Below, piece by piece: positions 34,125 to 45,965 of a DNA stretch of 64,000 nt. Position numbers and translations under genes: made by a program. The DNA is from Phragmites australis. Its lineage: Eukaryota > Streptophyta > Magnoliopsida > Poales > Poaceae. How positions within the stretch are numbered: position 1 is the stretch's first letter; each line of letters opens with the position of its first letter. A model generated the notes under the pieces. That model searched no databases. It saw only the letters and a list, made by a program, of their open reading frames with translations, and was not told the DNA's origin. The stretch covers positions 25,105,146 to 25,169,145 of the forward strand of contig NC_084940.1 in NCBI RefSeq assembly GCF_958298935.1, read 5' to 3'.

Positions 34125-37100
34125 GGTGAAGCCTCAGCATCATAGTCTAGGGTTTGCGACCTGATGATTCAACACACAAAAGCGCATGATAGGTATTTGG
34201 AGAGTAAGGTTACAAATAAACGTCTACATTGCAGGCAAGCATTTGAGCACAAGAAGGGTCAACATGCCAACACACTCTATGGATGTGCTAAAACAACCTC
34301 TCTACGTAGCCATCACATCTCAATTTTGTGAAAAAATTTCTTGGTAGTCATATAGTCAGTTTTTTTTGTGAATGAAGTCCACGATGCATGACTGTGCTAC
34401 GGCGAATCCTCAACACCCCAGGCTAAGGTTTGCATCCTGAGGATTCAACAGGGAATAGCACATGACACATATATGGAGAGTTTGTCCACAATTAAGCATC
34501 ACCATTGTAGGCTAGTTTTTTAGGGTAAGAAGGGTCAACAGGCTAAAGCACCATATCGATATGCTAAAGCAACCTACCAAAGTAGCCATCACAAGCTAAT
34601 TTTGTGAATTTTTTTCCTGGGACTCAGTTGGGTTACAAATAAGCCTCTGCATTGCAGGCAAGCATTCGAGCGCAAGAAGGGTCAACAGGATAATGCATTC
34701 TATGGATGTGCAAAAACAACCATTGCATGCTTGGGCTAGGGTTTGCCTCCTTGGGAGTCAACATGCAAAAGCACATGACACGTATGTCGAGAGTTGGGCC
34801 ACAAATAAGTGTCACCATTGCATGCTTCTTTTTGAGGGCAAGAAGGGTCAACGGGCTAAAGCACCTTATGGATGTGCTAAAACAATCTACCAACGTAGGC
34901 ATCACACGCTATTTTTCTGAATTTTTCCTGTGACTTAGTTTTTTTGGTGGACAAATTTTGTGACGCATAACGAGGTTACAGTGAAGCCTCGGCATCACGG
35001 GCTAGGGTTTGCGACCTGAGGATTCAACAGGCAAAAGCACAAGACAGGTATTTGGAGAGTTGGGTTGCAAAAAAGCCTCTGCATTGCAGGCAAATATTTG
35101 AGGACAAGAAGGGTCAACAGGCTAACGCACTCTATGGATGTACTAAAAGAACCTCTCTATGTTGCCATCACATGTCAATTTTTTGAAATTTTTTTTCCTG
35201 GTAGTTAGTTTTTTTTTTGTGAATGAAGTCTGAGATGCATGACTGTTCTACAGCGAAGCCTCTACACCATAGCCTAGGGTTTGCATCCTGAGTAGTAAAC
35301 AAGGAAAAGCACATGACACATATATGGAGAGTTGGGCCACAAATAATCGTCACAATTGCGGGCTAGCATTTGAGGGAAGAAAGGGTCAATAGGCTAAAGC
35401 ACCATATGGATGCGCTAAAACAACCTGCCAATGCAGCCATAACAAACTTATTTTGTGAATTTTTTTCCTGGGACTCAGTTTTTTTGGTTGACAAATTCTG
35501 TGATGCATAACTAGGTTATGGCAAAGCCTCAGCATCACATGGTAGTGTTTGTGACCTAAGGATTCAACATGCAAAAGCGCATGATAGATATTTGGAGAGT
35601 TGGGTTTCAAATAAGTCTCTGCATTGCAGGCAAGCATTTGAGCACAAGAAGGGTCAACAGGCTAATGCACTCTACTATTTTGCTAAAACAACCTCTATAC
35701 GTAGCCATCACATGTCAATTTTTTGAAAAACCTGGTAGTCAGTGTTTTTTTTTTTGTGAATGAAGTCCGAGATGCTTGACTGTGCTACGGCGAAGCCTCT
35801 ACACTACAGGCTTGGGTTCGCATCCTGAGGAGTCAACAGGCAATATCACGTGACACATATATGGAGAGTTGGGCCACAAGTAAGAGTCACCATTGCAGGC
35901 TAGCATTTGAGGGAAGGATGGGTCAACATGCTAAAGCACCATATCGATGTGCCAAAACAACCTGCCAACGCAGCCATCACATGCTTATTTTTTGAATTTG
36001 TTTCCTGGGACTCAGTTTTTTTGGCGGACAAATTCCATGATGCGTAACTAGGTTATAGAAAAGCCTCAGCATCACAGGGTAGGGTTTGAGACCTGATGAT
36101 TCAACAGGCAAAAGCACAAGACAAGTATTTGGGGAGTTGGGTTACAAATAAGCCTCTGCAGTGCAGGCAAGCATATGAGCGCAAGAAGGGTCAACAGGCT
36201 AATGCACTCTATGGATGTGCAAAAACAACCTCTGTACGTAGCTACCACATGTAATTTTTTTTAAAAAAATTCCTGGTACTCAATGTTTTTTTTTGCAGAT
36301 GAAGTCCGCGATGCATGACTCTGCTATGGCGAATCTTAGGCACCACAGTTTAGGTTTTGCATCATGGGGAGTCTATAAGAAAAAGCACATGACACGTATA
36401 TGGAGAGTTGGGCCAAAAATAAGCGTCACCGTTGCAGGCTTGTGTTTTAGGGCAAGAAGGGTCAACAGGCTAAAGCACCTTATTTTTGTGCTAAAACAAC
36501 CTGCCAACTTAGCCATCCCACACTAATTTTATGAATTTTTTTCCTGGACCTCAGTTTTTTTTGGTAGAGGAATTTCGTGATGCATAACTAGATTACAGCA
36601 AAGCCTTAGCATCACATGCTAGGGTTTGCGACATGAGGATTCAACAGGAAAAAGCGTATGACAGGTATTTGGGAAGTTGGGTTACAAATAAGCCTCTGCA
36701 TTGCAGACAAGCATTTGAGTGCAAGATGGGTCAACGAGCTAACGCACTCTACGGATGTGCTAAAACAACCTCTCTACGCAGCCATCGCATGTCAATTTTT
36801 TGAAAAAAAAATCCTGGTAGTCAGCTTTTTTGTGTGGACGAAGTCCGAGATGCATAACTATGCTACGGCGAAGCCTATGTACCACAGTCTAGGGTATGCA
36901 TCCTAAGGAGTCAACAGGCAAAAGCACATGACACATATATGGAGATTTGGGCCACAAATAAGTGTCACCATTGCAGGCTAGTTTTAGGGCATTTAGGGTC
37001 AACAGGCTAAAGCACCATATGGATGTGCTAAAACAACCTGCCAATGCAGCCATCACATGCTAATTTTGTGAATTTTTTTCCTAGGACTCAGTTTTTTGGT

Positions 37101-39436
37101 GGACGAATTCCGTGATGCATAACTAGGTTCTGACAAAACTGCAGCATCACAGGCTAGGGTTTGTGACCTTAGGATTCAACAAGCAAAAGCGCATGACAGG
37201 TATTTGGAGAGTTGGGTTACAAATAAGCCTCCGCATTGCAGGCAAGCATTTGAGCGCAAGAAGGGTCAACAGGCAAATGCACTCTATGGATTCAATGCAG
37301 CCATAACCTCTCTATGGATGCATGACACGTGGGGGACCCAAGCCTGTGGTGCAGCTATGGTTGGCCTCAAGGAACTAGCCCACGCCGACACGGAGCGCGT
37401 CCCGCTGGAGTGGCTGCGCCGACTGCTGGAGGTGACGTTCTTCGAGGCGTGCCCCAAGCACCCAAGCACGAGCCTTGCAACACTTAGTGCTGGCTGCAAT
37501 CTCTTCTGCACTTGTTGCACCGACACCCGCTCTGCTCCGTCTACATCTCCGACCACCCTGGCCACCAACTCATCCAGGTGCATACCTGCACGTGCTCGTG
37601 GAGAGATTTTGAGGAGACAATAATGGGCAGAGGTAATCTAATGCGAGCTCTGCATGTGGGCATGCAGAGCTCACTCCCCATATACCTGTCATGAACTCTT
37701 TCCTCGCTTCCATATATGTTGATTCATCGTGCGTTTGTGGCTGCATAGGCAGCCAGTATCTTCCGATGAGCCTTGTAACAGGTAGTGGTTTCACCTGTCA
37801 TGTGCAAAGCATGGGTATGCTGTGAAACCTCTGCCAGTTAGCACACAGGCTCACCAAAAGTGAGGAGCGTGTGAGGCTGCCGCTCCAACGCTTTGCGTGT
37901 GAGGAGACAACACGCAAAAGCACATGACACATATATGGAGAGTTGGGCCACAGATAAGCGTCACCATTGCAGGCTAGCATTTGAGGGAACAAAGGGTCAA
38001 TGGGCTAAAGCACCATATGGATGTGCTAAAACAACCTACCAGTGGAGCCATCACACGCTAATTTTGTGAAATTGGGTCCTGGGACCCTGTTTTTTGGCAG
38101 ACGAATTCTGTGATGGATAACTAGGTTACGGCGAAGCCTCAACAACACAGTCTAGGGTTTGCAAACTAAGGATTCAATAGGCAAAAGCCCATGAGAAGTG
38201 TTTGGATAGTTGGGTTACAAATAAGCCTCTGCATTGCAGGCAAGCATTTGAACACAAGAAGGGTCAACAGTCTAACACACTCTATGGATGTGCTAAAACA
38301 ACCTCTCTACGTAACCATCACATGTCAATTTTTTGAAATTTTTTTTCCTGTAAGTCTACTTTTTTTGGATGAAGTCTGAGATGCATGACCGTGCTACGAC
38401 GAATCCTCTGTTCCACAGGCTAGGGTTTGCATCCTGAGGAGTGAACAAGCGTCACCATTGCAGGCTAGCATTTGAGACATTTAGGGTCAACAGGCTAAAG
38501 CACCATATGGATGTGCTAAACCATTCCTGGGACTCAGTTTTTTGGTGGATGAATTTTGTGTTGCATAACTAGCTTACTGCAAAGCCTCAGCATCATAGGC
38601 TAGGGTTCGCGACATTAGGATTCAGCAGGAAAAAGCGCATGACAGGTATTTGGAGAGTTCGGTTAGAAATAAGCATCCGCATTGCAGGCAAGCATTTGAG
38701 CACAAGAACGGTCAATAGGCTAACACACTCTATGGATGTGCTAAAACAACCTCTCTACTTAACCATCACATGTCAATTTTTTGAATTTTTTGGTAATTAG
38801 TTTTTTTTTTGCAAATAAAGTCCGCGATATATAACTATGCTACAGCGAATCCTCAGCACCACAGGCTAGGGTTTGCATCCTAGGGAGTCAACCGGCAAAA
38901 GCACATGACACGTATGTGGAGAGTTGGACCGTAAATAAGAATCACCATTACAGGCTAGTTTTTTAGGGCAAGAAGGTTCAACAGGCTAAAGCACCTTATG
39001 GATGTGATAAAACAATCTGCCAACATAGCCATCACACGCTAATTTTGTGAATTTTTTTTTCGAGGACTCAATTTTTTTGGCAGACAAATTCCATGATGCT
39101 TGATTAGGTTACGGTGAAGCCTCAGCATTACAAGCTATTGTTTGCGACCTTAGGAACCAACAGGCAAAAGCGCATGACAGGTATTTGGAGAGTTGGGTTA
39201 CAAATAAGTCTCTACATTGCAGGCAAACATTTTAGTGCAAGATGGGTAAATAGGCTAATGGACTCTATGGTTGTGCTAAAACAACCTCTCTACGTAACCA
39301 TCACATGCTAATTTTTTGAATTTTTTTGTATATTTAGGTTTTTTTTGCAAATGAAGTCCATGATGCATAATTGTGCTATGGTGAATCCTCAGCACCATAG
39401 GCTAGGGTTTGCTTCCTAGGGAGTCAACAGGAAAAA
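34125..39436. repeat. Satellite-like array, dimeric, about 269-bp monomers (537-bp unit)
   Basis: About 19 monomers in one orientation. The anchor GGATGTGCTAAAAC in CACTCTATGG or CACCATATGG recurs at about 35136, 35408, 35676, 35945, 36213, 36484, 36753, 37021 and 37288, spacing 267-272. Two monomer types alternate. One has CACTCTATGG, CCTCTCTACG and GAATGAAGTCC. The other has CACCATATGG, CCTGCCAACG and GACGAATTCCGTGATGC. Like-to-like spacing is 535-540. Shortened units lie at 34557-34870 and 38286-38734. Each monomer carries a CTAGGGTTTGC block and T runs. Both ends are cut by LTRs (H on the left, F on the right), so the array was once longer. No open frame is conserved through it. Origin unknown. 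Confidence 0.93.
37310..37897 (+). pseudogene. Captured PLATZ-type zinc-binding gene fragment inside the array
   Basis: 588 bp of GC-rich DNA replaces about 130 bp of one monomer. From an ATG at 37355 the plus strand reads MVGLKELAHADTERVPLEWL, then RRLLEVTFFEACPKH and CNLFCTCC (to about 37530). In the next frame it continues ALCSVYISDHPGHQLIQV (37525-37580). This order (WL-x-LL-x-FF-x-C-x2-H, CN-x-FC-x2-C, ALCS, H-x2-H-x-IQ) is the N-terminus of plant PLATZ transcription factors, which bind AT-rich DNA. A frameshift near 37525 and loss of the rest of the domain make it a pseudogene fragment. A perfect 12-bp inverted repeat (37645-37656 and 37661-37672) lies downstream. The tail to 37897 is unrecognised. 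Confidence 0.65.
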
Positions 39437-40419
39437 TGTAACACCGGTTTTAAAGGAACAAAACTGAGCACAACACATATATGCCAGGATCAAGTTTTCA
39501 TACATGTGTTACATCATCAGTGGTATAAATAATGTTATTAACTTATTACAAAAGGACCCAAGGGTTTAAAAGAAAACACAGCGAAAAAAGAAAGTTTCAG
39601 CGCCAGAGGGTCTTCCATCTTCCACATGCGTCAACCAAAGAAAAGCTAGCCTAGAAAAGGAGCTCTGGGTTGAAGTCATCTCCATCGAAGGGTGTAGCTT
39701 CATTGATAGCTTTTGAATAGTAGAAAAATGCAAGAGAAGGGACAACGGGTGTGAGTACAAAAATGTACTCTGCTAGTGAAGGGAAAAACATGCTATGGGG
39801 CTTAAGTCAAGGAAAAGTTAGACACGATTAACTGCACTAAGCAAACTTTAACCTAATGACTCCAATAACAGGCATCCTATTTACTAAGTGTGAAGACACC
39901 GTTATGACAAAAGGATTGACTCATCAGATTCCATCTGACTACCAAGAGTCACCAGGCAATTCCATTACACAGCTACCCAATCAACCATACCAAACCTTGA
40001 TCCCATCTAATCCTAAAGAAGACTAAGCCACTCTTGACTGTGAGCATGGCTGATCGATCAGGTTTGTACCCTGTAGAGTTTGCACAGCTTTCCAAATGAC
40101 TCATGATTCCCGTATTGCTTCACACTTTTGGGGTCTGGAGTCAGGGTCTCACTACAAGGCCTTTACAAAGCTCCCGCAGATCCGTAGGCACCCATTGAGG
40201 TTTCATCGCTAACAGACGATTCCATCACTACAGAAGCCCCCTCTTGTGCCACTCAACCGTCCATTAGTGCCCACAAAACCGGAGGGGTGGCTAATTAGTT
40301 GGCCAGACTGTACCCATATAAGCCTTGTGGTTGTGTGGTTTAGCTGGGTTACATGCTTCAAGAACTGATCCTTAGGATCTCACACAAGAACAACCACAAA
40401 CCACCTGTGCATTACCTGC
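39437..40419 (-). mobile_element. LTR F, left part
   Basis: Begins TGTAACACCGGTTTTAAAGG inside an array monomer (after CAACAGGAAAAA). The opening resembles family A read in reverse (TGTCACACCCGGTTTTAACGG), so F probably reads on the minus strand. Element G interrupts it at CCTGC (40415-40419). It resumes at 53360. No gene seen. Confidence 0.7.
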
Positions 40420-40812
40420 TGTTGGGGCATGATCTCCTGTACCCCTTCGGATGGCAAGTCAAAGTCCGCTGGTGGCTAAGCACTGATGGATGTTGCAGTT
40501 GTGTTTCAGGAAATGCAGGCGAGGGCTATGGCGGACCTTCAGTCGGAGGCTGAAGGTTGATCTGCGACTTTGCTCGCCCATGTACGCGAAGGCTATGGCG
40601 GACCTTCGGTCGGAGGCCGAAGGTTGATCAGCGACTTCACCTGTCCGTGCAGGCAAAGGCTCTGGCGTGCCTTTGGTTGAAGGCCAAAGGTCGACCCACG
40701 GCGCCGGAGAGCAGGAGCGAAGGTCGTGGCAAACCTTCTGTTGGAGGCCGAAGAGAGACCTACGACGCAGTCACGAGACTGGCTGAAGGTGCCCAATGGA
40801 CATCGAAGCGTG
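40420..40812 (+). mobile_element. Element G 5' LTR, 3'-truncated
   Basis: Matches the 3' LTR (48756-48953, then 52959-53080) up to about 40812, then runs straight into internal coding sequence. The rest of the LTR including its TATA box, the primer binding site and most of gag are deleted. It carries four 67-bp U3 units (starts near 40524, 40591, 40658 and 40724). The 3' LTR has three. Confidence 0.82.
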
Positions 40813-43266
40813 GGAAAACAATCAGAACTGCAACTCAGGCACAACGTTCGCTAACCAGTGGCGACCAATGGTTGCGCTGGCACAACAATATATTCCCATA
40901 ACTTCGGCCTAGCCAGATCAGACAGTTGACCAGTTGGCTTTCCAAGGAGAGCTACCTCCGCCTCCACCAAGACCAGCGATTGAAGCCCCCCCCCAGAAAC
41001 CAGCAGGTTGGAGCACAGTGAATTGTGGATACAACGTAGTGTTGGCAATCTCCAGAGGATCGAAGAGGCAGCAAAAAGAATATGTGCGAAGGGTTAACCA
41101 TGTTGGTGTAGGGCCAACTTATGTTCACTCAAGATGGTCCAATGTGCCCATTACCTTCTCACTAGAGAACATGAGGGTTCTAGATTACCCGCACATGGAT
41201 GCCTTCGTAGTTATGGCAAACATTTCAGGAAATGAAGTGCACAGAATTTTGATAGATGGCAGAAGCTCGACAGATATCATCTTTTCCGATGCCTTCGACA
41301 AAATGCGTTTACGGCGGAGTGACCTTAACCAGGCTGGGTCTCCACTACTAGGCTTCGGGGGAAATGCAATCAATTCTTTGGGGAAGATAGCAATCCCGGT
41401 GTCATTTGGCGAAGGGTCAAACTTCCGGACGAAGGACATTACCTTCGATGTGGTCGATATCAACTACCCCTATAATGCAATATCTGGGCGAGGAGTCCTG
41501 AATACATTTGGAGCAATACCGCACCATGCATATCTATGTATGAGGATGCTCGGTCCCAGAGGCATCATAATGGTGCTCGGAGATCAACAAGTGGTCCTTA
41601 GGATCGAAGTAGGAATCACTCCAAGTCGGCGAAATGTCCATGTAGTGGCGGGACCTTCGATGGATCTTGGAGAATGTGAAGACCAACCGAAGGTACACAA
41701 GATGGAGAAGGCTATACTAGAAGGGAAGACCAAGAAAGTGCCGGTGTGTCCTGATAGGCCAGACAAAAAAGTCATTATCGGGGCGGATGTCATAGAAGAA
41801 GATCAATGAAAATTGATAATGTTCCTTTGCAGCAATGAAGATATTTTCGCTGGTCTTCGAAGGATCTGCAAGGAGTCAGTAGGCAAATCATTCGACACAC
41901 TTTAAATGTAGACCCAAATGCAAAGCCAAAGAAGCAAAAGCTTCGTAAGGCTTCGAAAGAGAGGGAAGAAGCAGCTAAGGCTGAAGTAAAGAAGCTGCTT
42001 GACGCTGGCATGGTACGCGAAGTATTACATTCGGAGTGGCTGGCAAACCCGGTGCTAGTTAAGAAAAGTAATGGCAAGTGGAGAATGTGCATAGACTTCA
42101 CAGACCTAAACAGAGCCTGTTAAAAGGATGACTTCCCACTACCAAGAATTGATCAACTGGTAGACTCTGGTGCTGGCTGTGAAATGTTGAGTTTTCTAGA
42201 TGCGTACTCTGGGTACCACCAGGTTTGGATGGCGAAGGAGGATGAGGAAAAAACAAGTTTCAGAACCTCCTTCGGCATATATTGCTTTGTAAGGATGCCC
42301 TTTGGCCTTCGAAATGCTAGCGCTACCTTCACCAAGTTGGTGCAAATAGTGTTGAATTTGCAACTAGGGCAAAATGTCCTGGCAGATGTTGACGACATAG
42401 TGGTCAAAAGTGCAGAAAGGACCACCACCTCAAAGATCTTTGGGAAACTTTTGAAAACTTGCGAAGCGCAGGCCTAAAGCTAAACCCCAAAAAATGCGCC
42501 TTTGGGGTACATTCTGGATGGTTGTTGGGCTTCTTGGTCTCGAAGAGGGGCATTAAAGTAGAACCCCCAAAAATTCAGGCAATAATTGACATGAGACCTC
42601 CACAGAGCAGGAAACAAGCACAGCGCCTGGTAGGCAGGTTGGCAGCGCTAAATCGGCGAAGCGAAGCCTCCCTTTCTTCAAAATGCTGAAAGGCTCTGAC
42701 CCATTCAAATGGGGTGCTGAGCAGCAAGAAGCCTTCAACGAACTGAAGAATTATCTAATGCTCACAGCTCTGTCCAACCCTGATCTCAAGGCTGAGTTGT
42801 TGATATACATAGCAGCTTCCCCTTCGGCAGTAAGTGTTGTACTTGTGCAGAAAAGGCAAGAAAATAACAAGTTACAACAATCTCCAATATATTACGTGTC
42901 GGAGGCCCTTGCGGGCCCGAAGAGGTTCTACACCGAAATGGAAAAGGTGGCCCACGCACTAGTAATGGCATCGCGCAAGCTTCACCACTACTTTATGGCT
43001 CACAAGATTACAATGCCCACCTCTATACCCCTTCGCGACATGTTTGAAAATCGAGAAGTTACAGGGAGGATGGCAAAATGGGCTGCAGAGATCGCTCCAT
43101 TCATGATAGTTTTCATTGCATGAACAGCGATCAAGTCTCAGGCATTAGCGGACTTACATAGTAGATTGGACGCCACAGGCCGAAGCCCTAGTAGAAGAAC
43201 CATCAGACCCGGTCTAGATCACATATTGTGATGGGGCCTAGGGGCCTTCGGGAGTCGGTGCGGCGG
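40813..43266 (+). pseudogene. Element G pol: protease, RT, RNase H, start of second RNase H; broken
   Basis: Open frame 40934-41809 has the aspartic protease ([12 protein letters not shown], Asp at residue 108) and spacer. RT follows in pieces: AEVKKLLDAGMVRE, CIDFTDLNRAC, a TAA at 42121, FLDAYSGYHQ, then DVDD at 42385-42396. The residue before VDD is Asp where YVDD is usual. Frame changes occur near 42460 and 42680. RNase H covers about 42690-43120 (YYVSEAL, FYTEMEKVAHAL). After stops comes ITYCDGA and GPSG, the opening of the second, plant-type RNase H typical of Tat elements. It is cut at 43266 by a family-A LTR piece. No integrase is present anywhere in G. Non-functional. Confidence 0.88.
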
Positions 43267-43474
43267 TGTCACACCCGATTTTAACAGCCAAAACCAGATG
43301 CGGCTTATGTGTGCCCAGGATGTTCAACACACATAAGGACGTCACAGGTGAAGTAACAAAAGCAATACTTTTATTAAATAGCGTTAAACTCTTACAGCAA
43401 TTGATATATATTATCTTCTATGAAGATATCTGCAGCGTAACAGAAGCACTGGTGTCTAACAACACCGCAGGCAA
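43267..43474 (-). mobile_element. Family-A LTR end fragment inside G
   Basis: TGTCACACCCGATTTTAACAG through GCACTGGTGTCTAACAACACCGCAGGCAA matches the first 208 bp of the solo LTR at 48954. The remainder is missing. It stands where the second RNase H and integrase should be, so an insertion followed by a deletion is likely. Confidence 0.85.
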
Positions 43475-43700
43475 TGCAGGCAATTGCTGCCGAATGTCCC
43501 TACGGCTAAGGTCGGGGGGGGGGGGGACGGTGTTCTCAGAATAATGCTTCGCTTTTGTCGCTACTGAAGGTCCCTACGGCTCGAAAGTCGGGGGGACGGT
43601 GTTTCCCAAGTGATGCTTCACTTGCATTGTTGCCAAGTGTCCCTAAGGCTTTATAGTAGGGCAGGACGACGTTTTTGAGATCACACTTCGCGCAAGATGC
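43475..43700 (+). repeat. Three tandem units of about 75-80 bp in G
   Basis: Units with TGTCCCTACGGCT, then a G run, ACGGTGTT and ATGCTTCRCTT, start near 43494, 43569 and 43638. The first has a run of 13 G near 43515. Tandem repeats between pol and the 3' end are usual in Tat-lineage elements. Confidence 0.7.
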
Positions 43701-44338
43701 CACTGAAGACACAACTCGATCGGCACAACTATAATAACAAAACATAGTAATTGTCTCAAACATCTTTTATTCCACAAAATCATCAATATCAGGATCACAA
43801 AATCCTTATACCATCAGCTAAAGCCAAATTGAAAGGCTATGCCTTGACTAGCACGAAAAGGTAATGTTGGGTCCAACGGGGATCCAACGTAAGAAGATGA
43901 GGTGGACGAAGATACATGCGGAGTGCTCCCACCTTCGGTATGTCGTACTATTTGAAACTGGCGGTAACAAAATTGAAACTGGTGGTAACAAAATTCAAAC
44001 AGGCGGGGCAGGAGCCTACCGTTGTCTTCCTCCAGCTCGAGCTTCGGGTCGATGAGAATATGCGAAGGTTCGATGTCTCCGCGTGCAATCCGACGGGACT
44101 CGCGCTCAGCCCTACGGGTATCTAAAACCAAAGGGCTAAAAGATTTCCAAAACGCTTCGGATCTGGCATTCATCACATCATAGGCCCTACACTTCGCCCT
44201 CCAATGCCTCTCGAAATCAATATCTAGATGGTGGCAGTGGAAGGAGTCCCAACATGACCAAGACACGAAAAAATTGTCCCGCATCATAGTAATGGGAACA
44301 GCGTCTTCGACTACCTGTACAGTGTCCGAGGGGAGGAC

Positions 44339-44404
44339 CTACGCAGGGAGCGAAAATAGTCAAAACATTTACAACAAACAAAAATAATATATATATTACA
44401 ATAC
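44339..44404 (-). other. Predicted 66-bp intron 4 of the G antisense gene
   Basis: Minus strand donor TGAG/GTATTG, very AT-rich body, acceptor CCCTGCGTAG before GTCCTCC. Confidence 0.45.
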
Positions 44405-44525
44405 CTCAGTCAATAACAAAATGTCAAGACCCAATGCGACGCTTCGCACTTTTTCGTCACACCTTCCCGGTTTCTTCGGCCGCTGCGGTCGTCGCTTTAG
44501 CCGAAGGGTCGTCCCTTGCCTTCGC

Positions 44526-44594
44526 CTACAACAGAAAGGTTCGATGAATGCGCATACATCTGAGGAAATTAATTATACAAAAAAATGTACTCAC
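44526..44594 (-). other. Predicted 69-bp intron 3 of the G antisense gene
   Basis: Minus strand donor CGCCA/GTGAGTACATT and acceptor TTTCTGTTGTAG before GCGAAGG. The open frame 45055-44591 ends exactly at this donor. Confidence 0.5.
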
Positions 44595-45355
44595 TGGCGG
44601 TTGATCTCCACTTCCCGAAGGGCGATCTCGCGGCTATGTCTACACCCATAATTAGTGGTAAACGACTGCGCAGTGGCCTTCAACACTTTCAACACGGCCG
44701 AAGTAGACATATCCGTTGGATAGCGGAAGGTATGTTTTTGAAGTGCAACATGATGGTCACAGCTGGTCATTTCAATTGACTGTACTATACTCCAAGCTGA
44801 GACCATGGCGCAGAAGTTGCTGTATAACTGAGCCGTGGGTAGAAGGCTTCCGCTAGTTTCATTAATCCACCCTATAAGCCCAACCAGCCCAACAATATCA
44901 AGCGTTGGAGGCACGGCCGAAGCACCAATCCCTTCAAAGGTATTGTTGATGGCTTCGTAGGCTGCAACAGCCTTCGGCTCTAGCTCTCTAGGAAAATTAA
45001 GGGCATCTTCGGATAACGCCTTCGCCTCTCCTAGTTCTTTGTGTAGCCGCTGCACTTTAGCCGTTTCAGCGGTGGAGTTGTAGCTCTGAAACTTGTGCGT
45101 CGGATGACTTTAGATTTTGCCAGAGGCACGTGACCTCTTCCTCGACGCTCTGCTTGCCTGAGCGGAGGGAGCTCATTTCCTTTTCAAGCTGTTGCGAGCG
45201 CGCCTCAGCTTCCCTCGCTCGGTGCGCGAATTCACATTTTTGGGCTTTGGCTTTTTCTGCCCGGGCCTAGAACATGTCCCTCTGCGCCTCCGCATTCCTT
45301 GTGCGGGCTTCGAATTTTTCACCTATTTACGCTGAGCTTGTGAAATAAGCATGGT

Positions 45356-45447
45356 CTGCGACGACGCACGGGTATTGGAACAAATAGCAAAATAAACAAT
45401 GCAGCAAGGTAACAAATAAATAAACATATTAAAACATTTGCAGATAC
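45356..45447 (-). other. Predicted 92-bp intron 2 of the G antisense gene
   Basis: Minus strand donor AAG/GTATCTGC, AT-rich body, acceptor CGTCGTCGCAG before ACCATGC. It separates DVAIAK from TMLISQAQRK. Confidence 0.5.
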
Positions 45448-45965
45448 CTTCGCAATGGCCACGTCCAAAATATCAATGAGTTCGGCGGTGGGCTTCTACA
45501 CGAGGGAAATCTCAAGCTCGGGTAGGACGAAGGTGCTAAAAATATTCTTGTCATCGCTAACCTCCCCCGAGCTTGGTTCAAATGATGAAATCTTGAATGC
45601 CTCAGCTTCGATAGCATTCGCATCGATTAAACCACCATGACTCATGAGTCCCATCCCGCCACGGCGCGGCATGGGTGGCGTAGACTCCTCCTCCATCTCT
45701 GTGGCTCTGTGGCCACCGGACGACGTGTCAGAGGATGAACTAGAGGATGAAGAGGAGAATGATGAGTCATCTACTGCCTTAATATTCTTGGCCCCTTCAA
45801 CCTCAGCTTCCCCTACCGCTGGCTCAGCGGTTGTACGTGAATCCGACGGCTCCTCCTCGTCGTCGCTATGGATTAGCGTGGGAAGATCCACGCGCATGCA
45901 AAAGGATGATTTCGGTGAGGAGGAGCGAAGGCCCTATGTGCCCTCCGGTGGCTCTTGTTGGAGGG

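Noticed and set aside
37204..37623. A functional PLATZ gene
   Set aside because: It has only the N-terminal part of the domain, a frameshift near 37525 and no remaining exons. The 139-codon frame begins in satellite sequence.
34693..39311. Many small open frames in the satellite array (60-90 codons)
   Set aside because: They recur because the monomer recurs. They differ in ends and frame from unit to unit, with no start, stop or codon pattern conserved across monomers.
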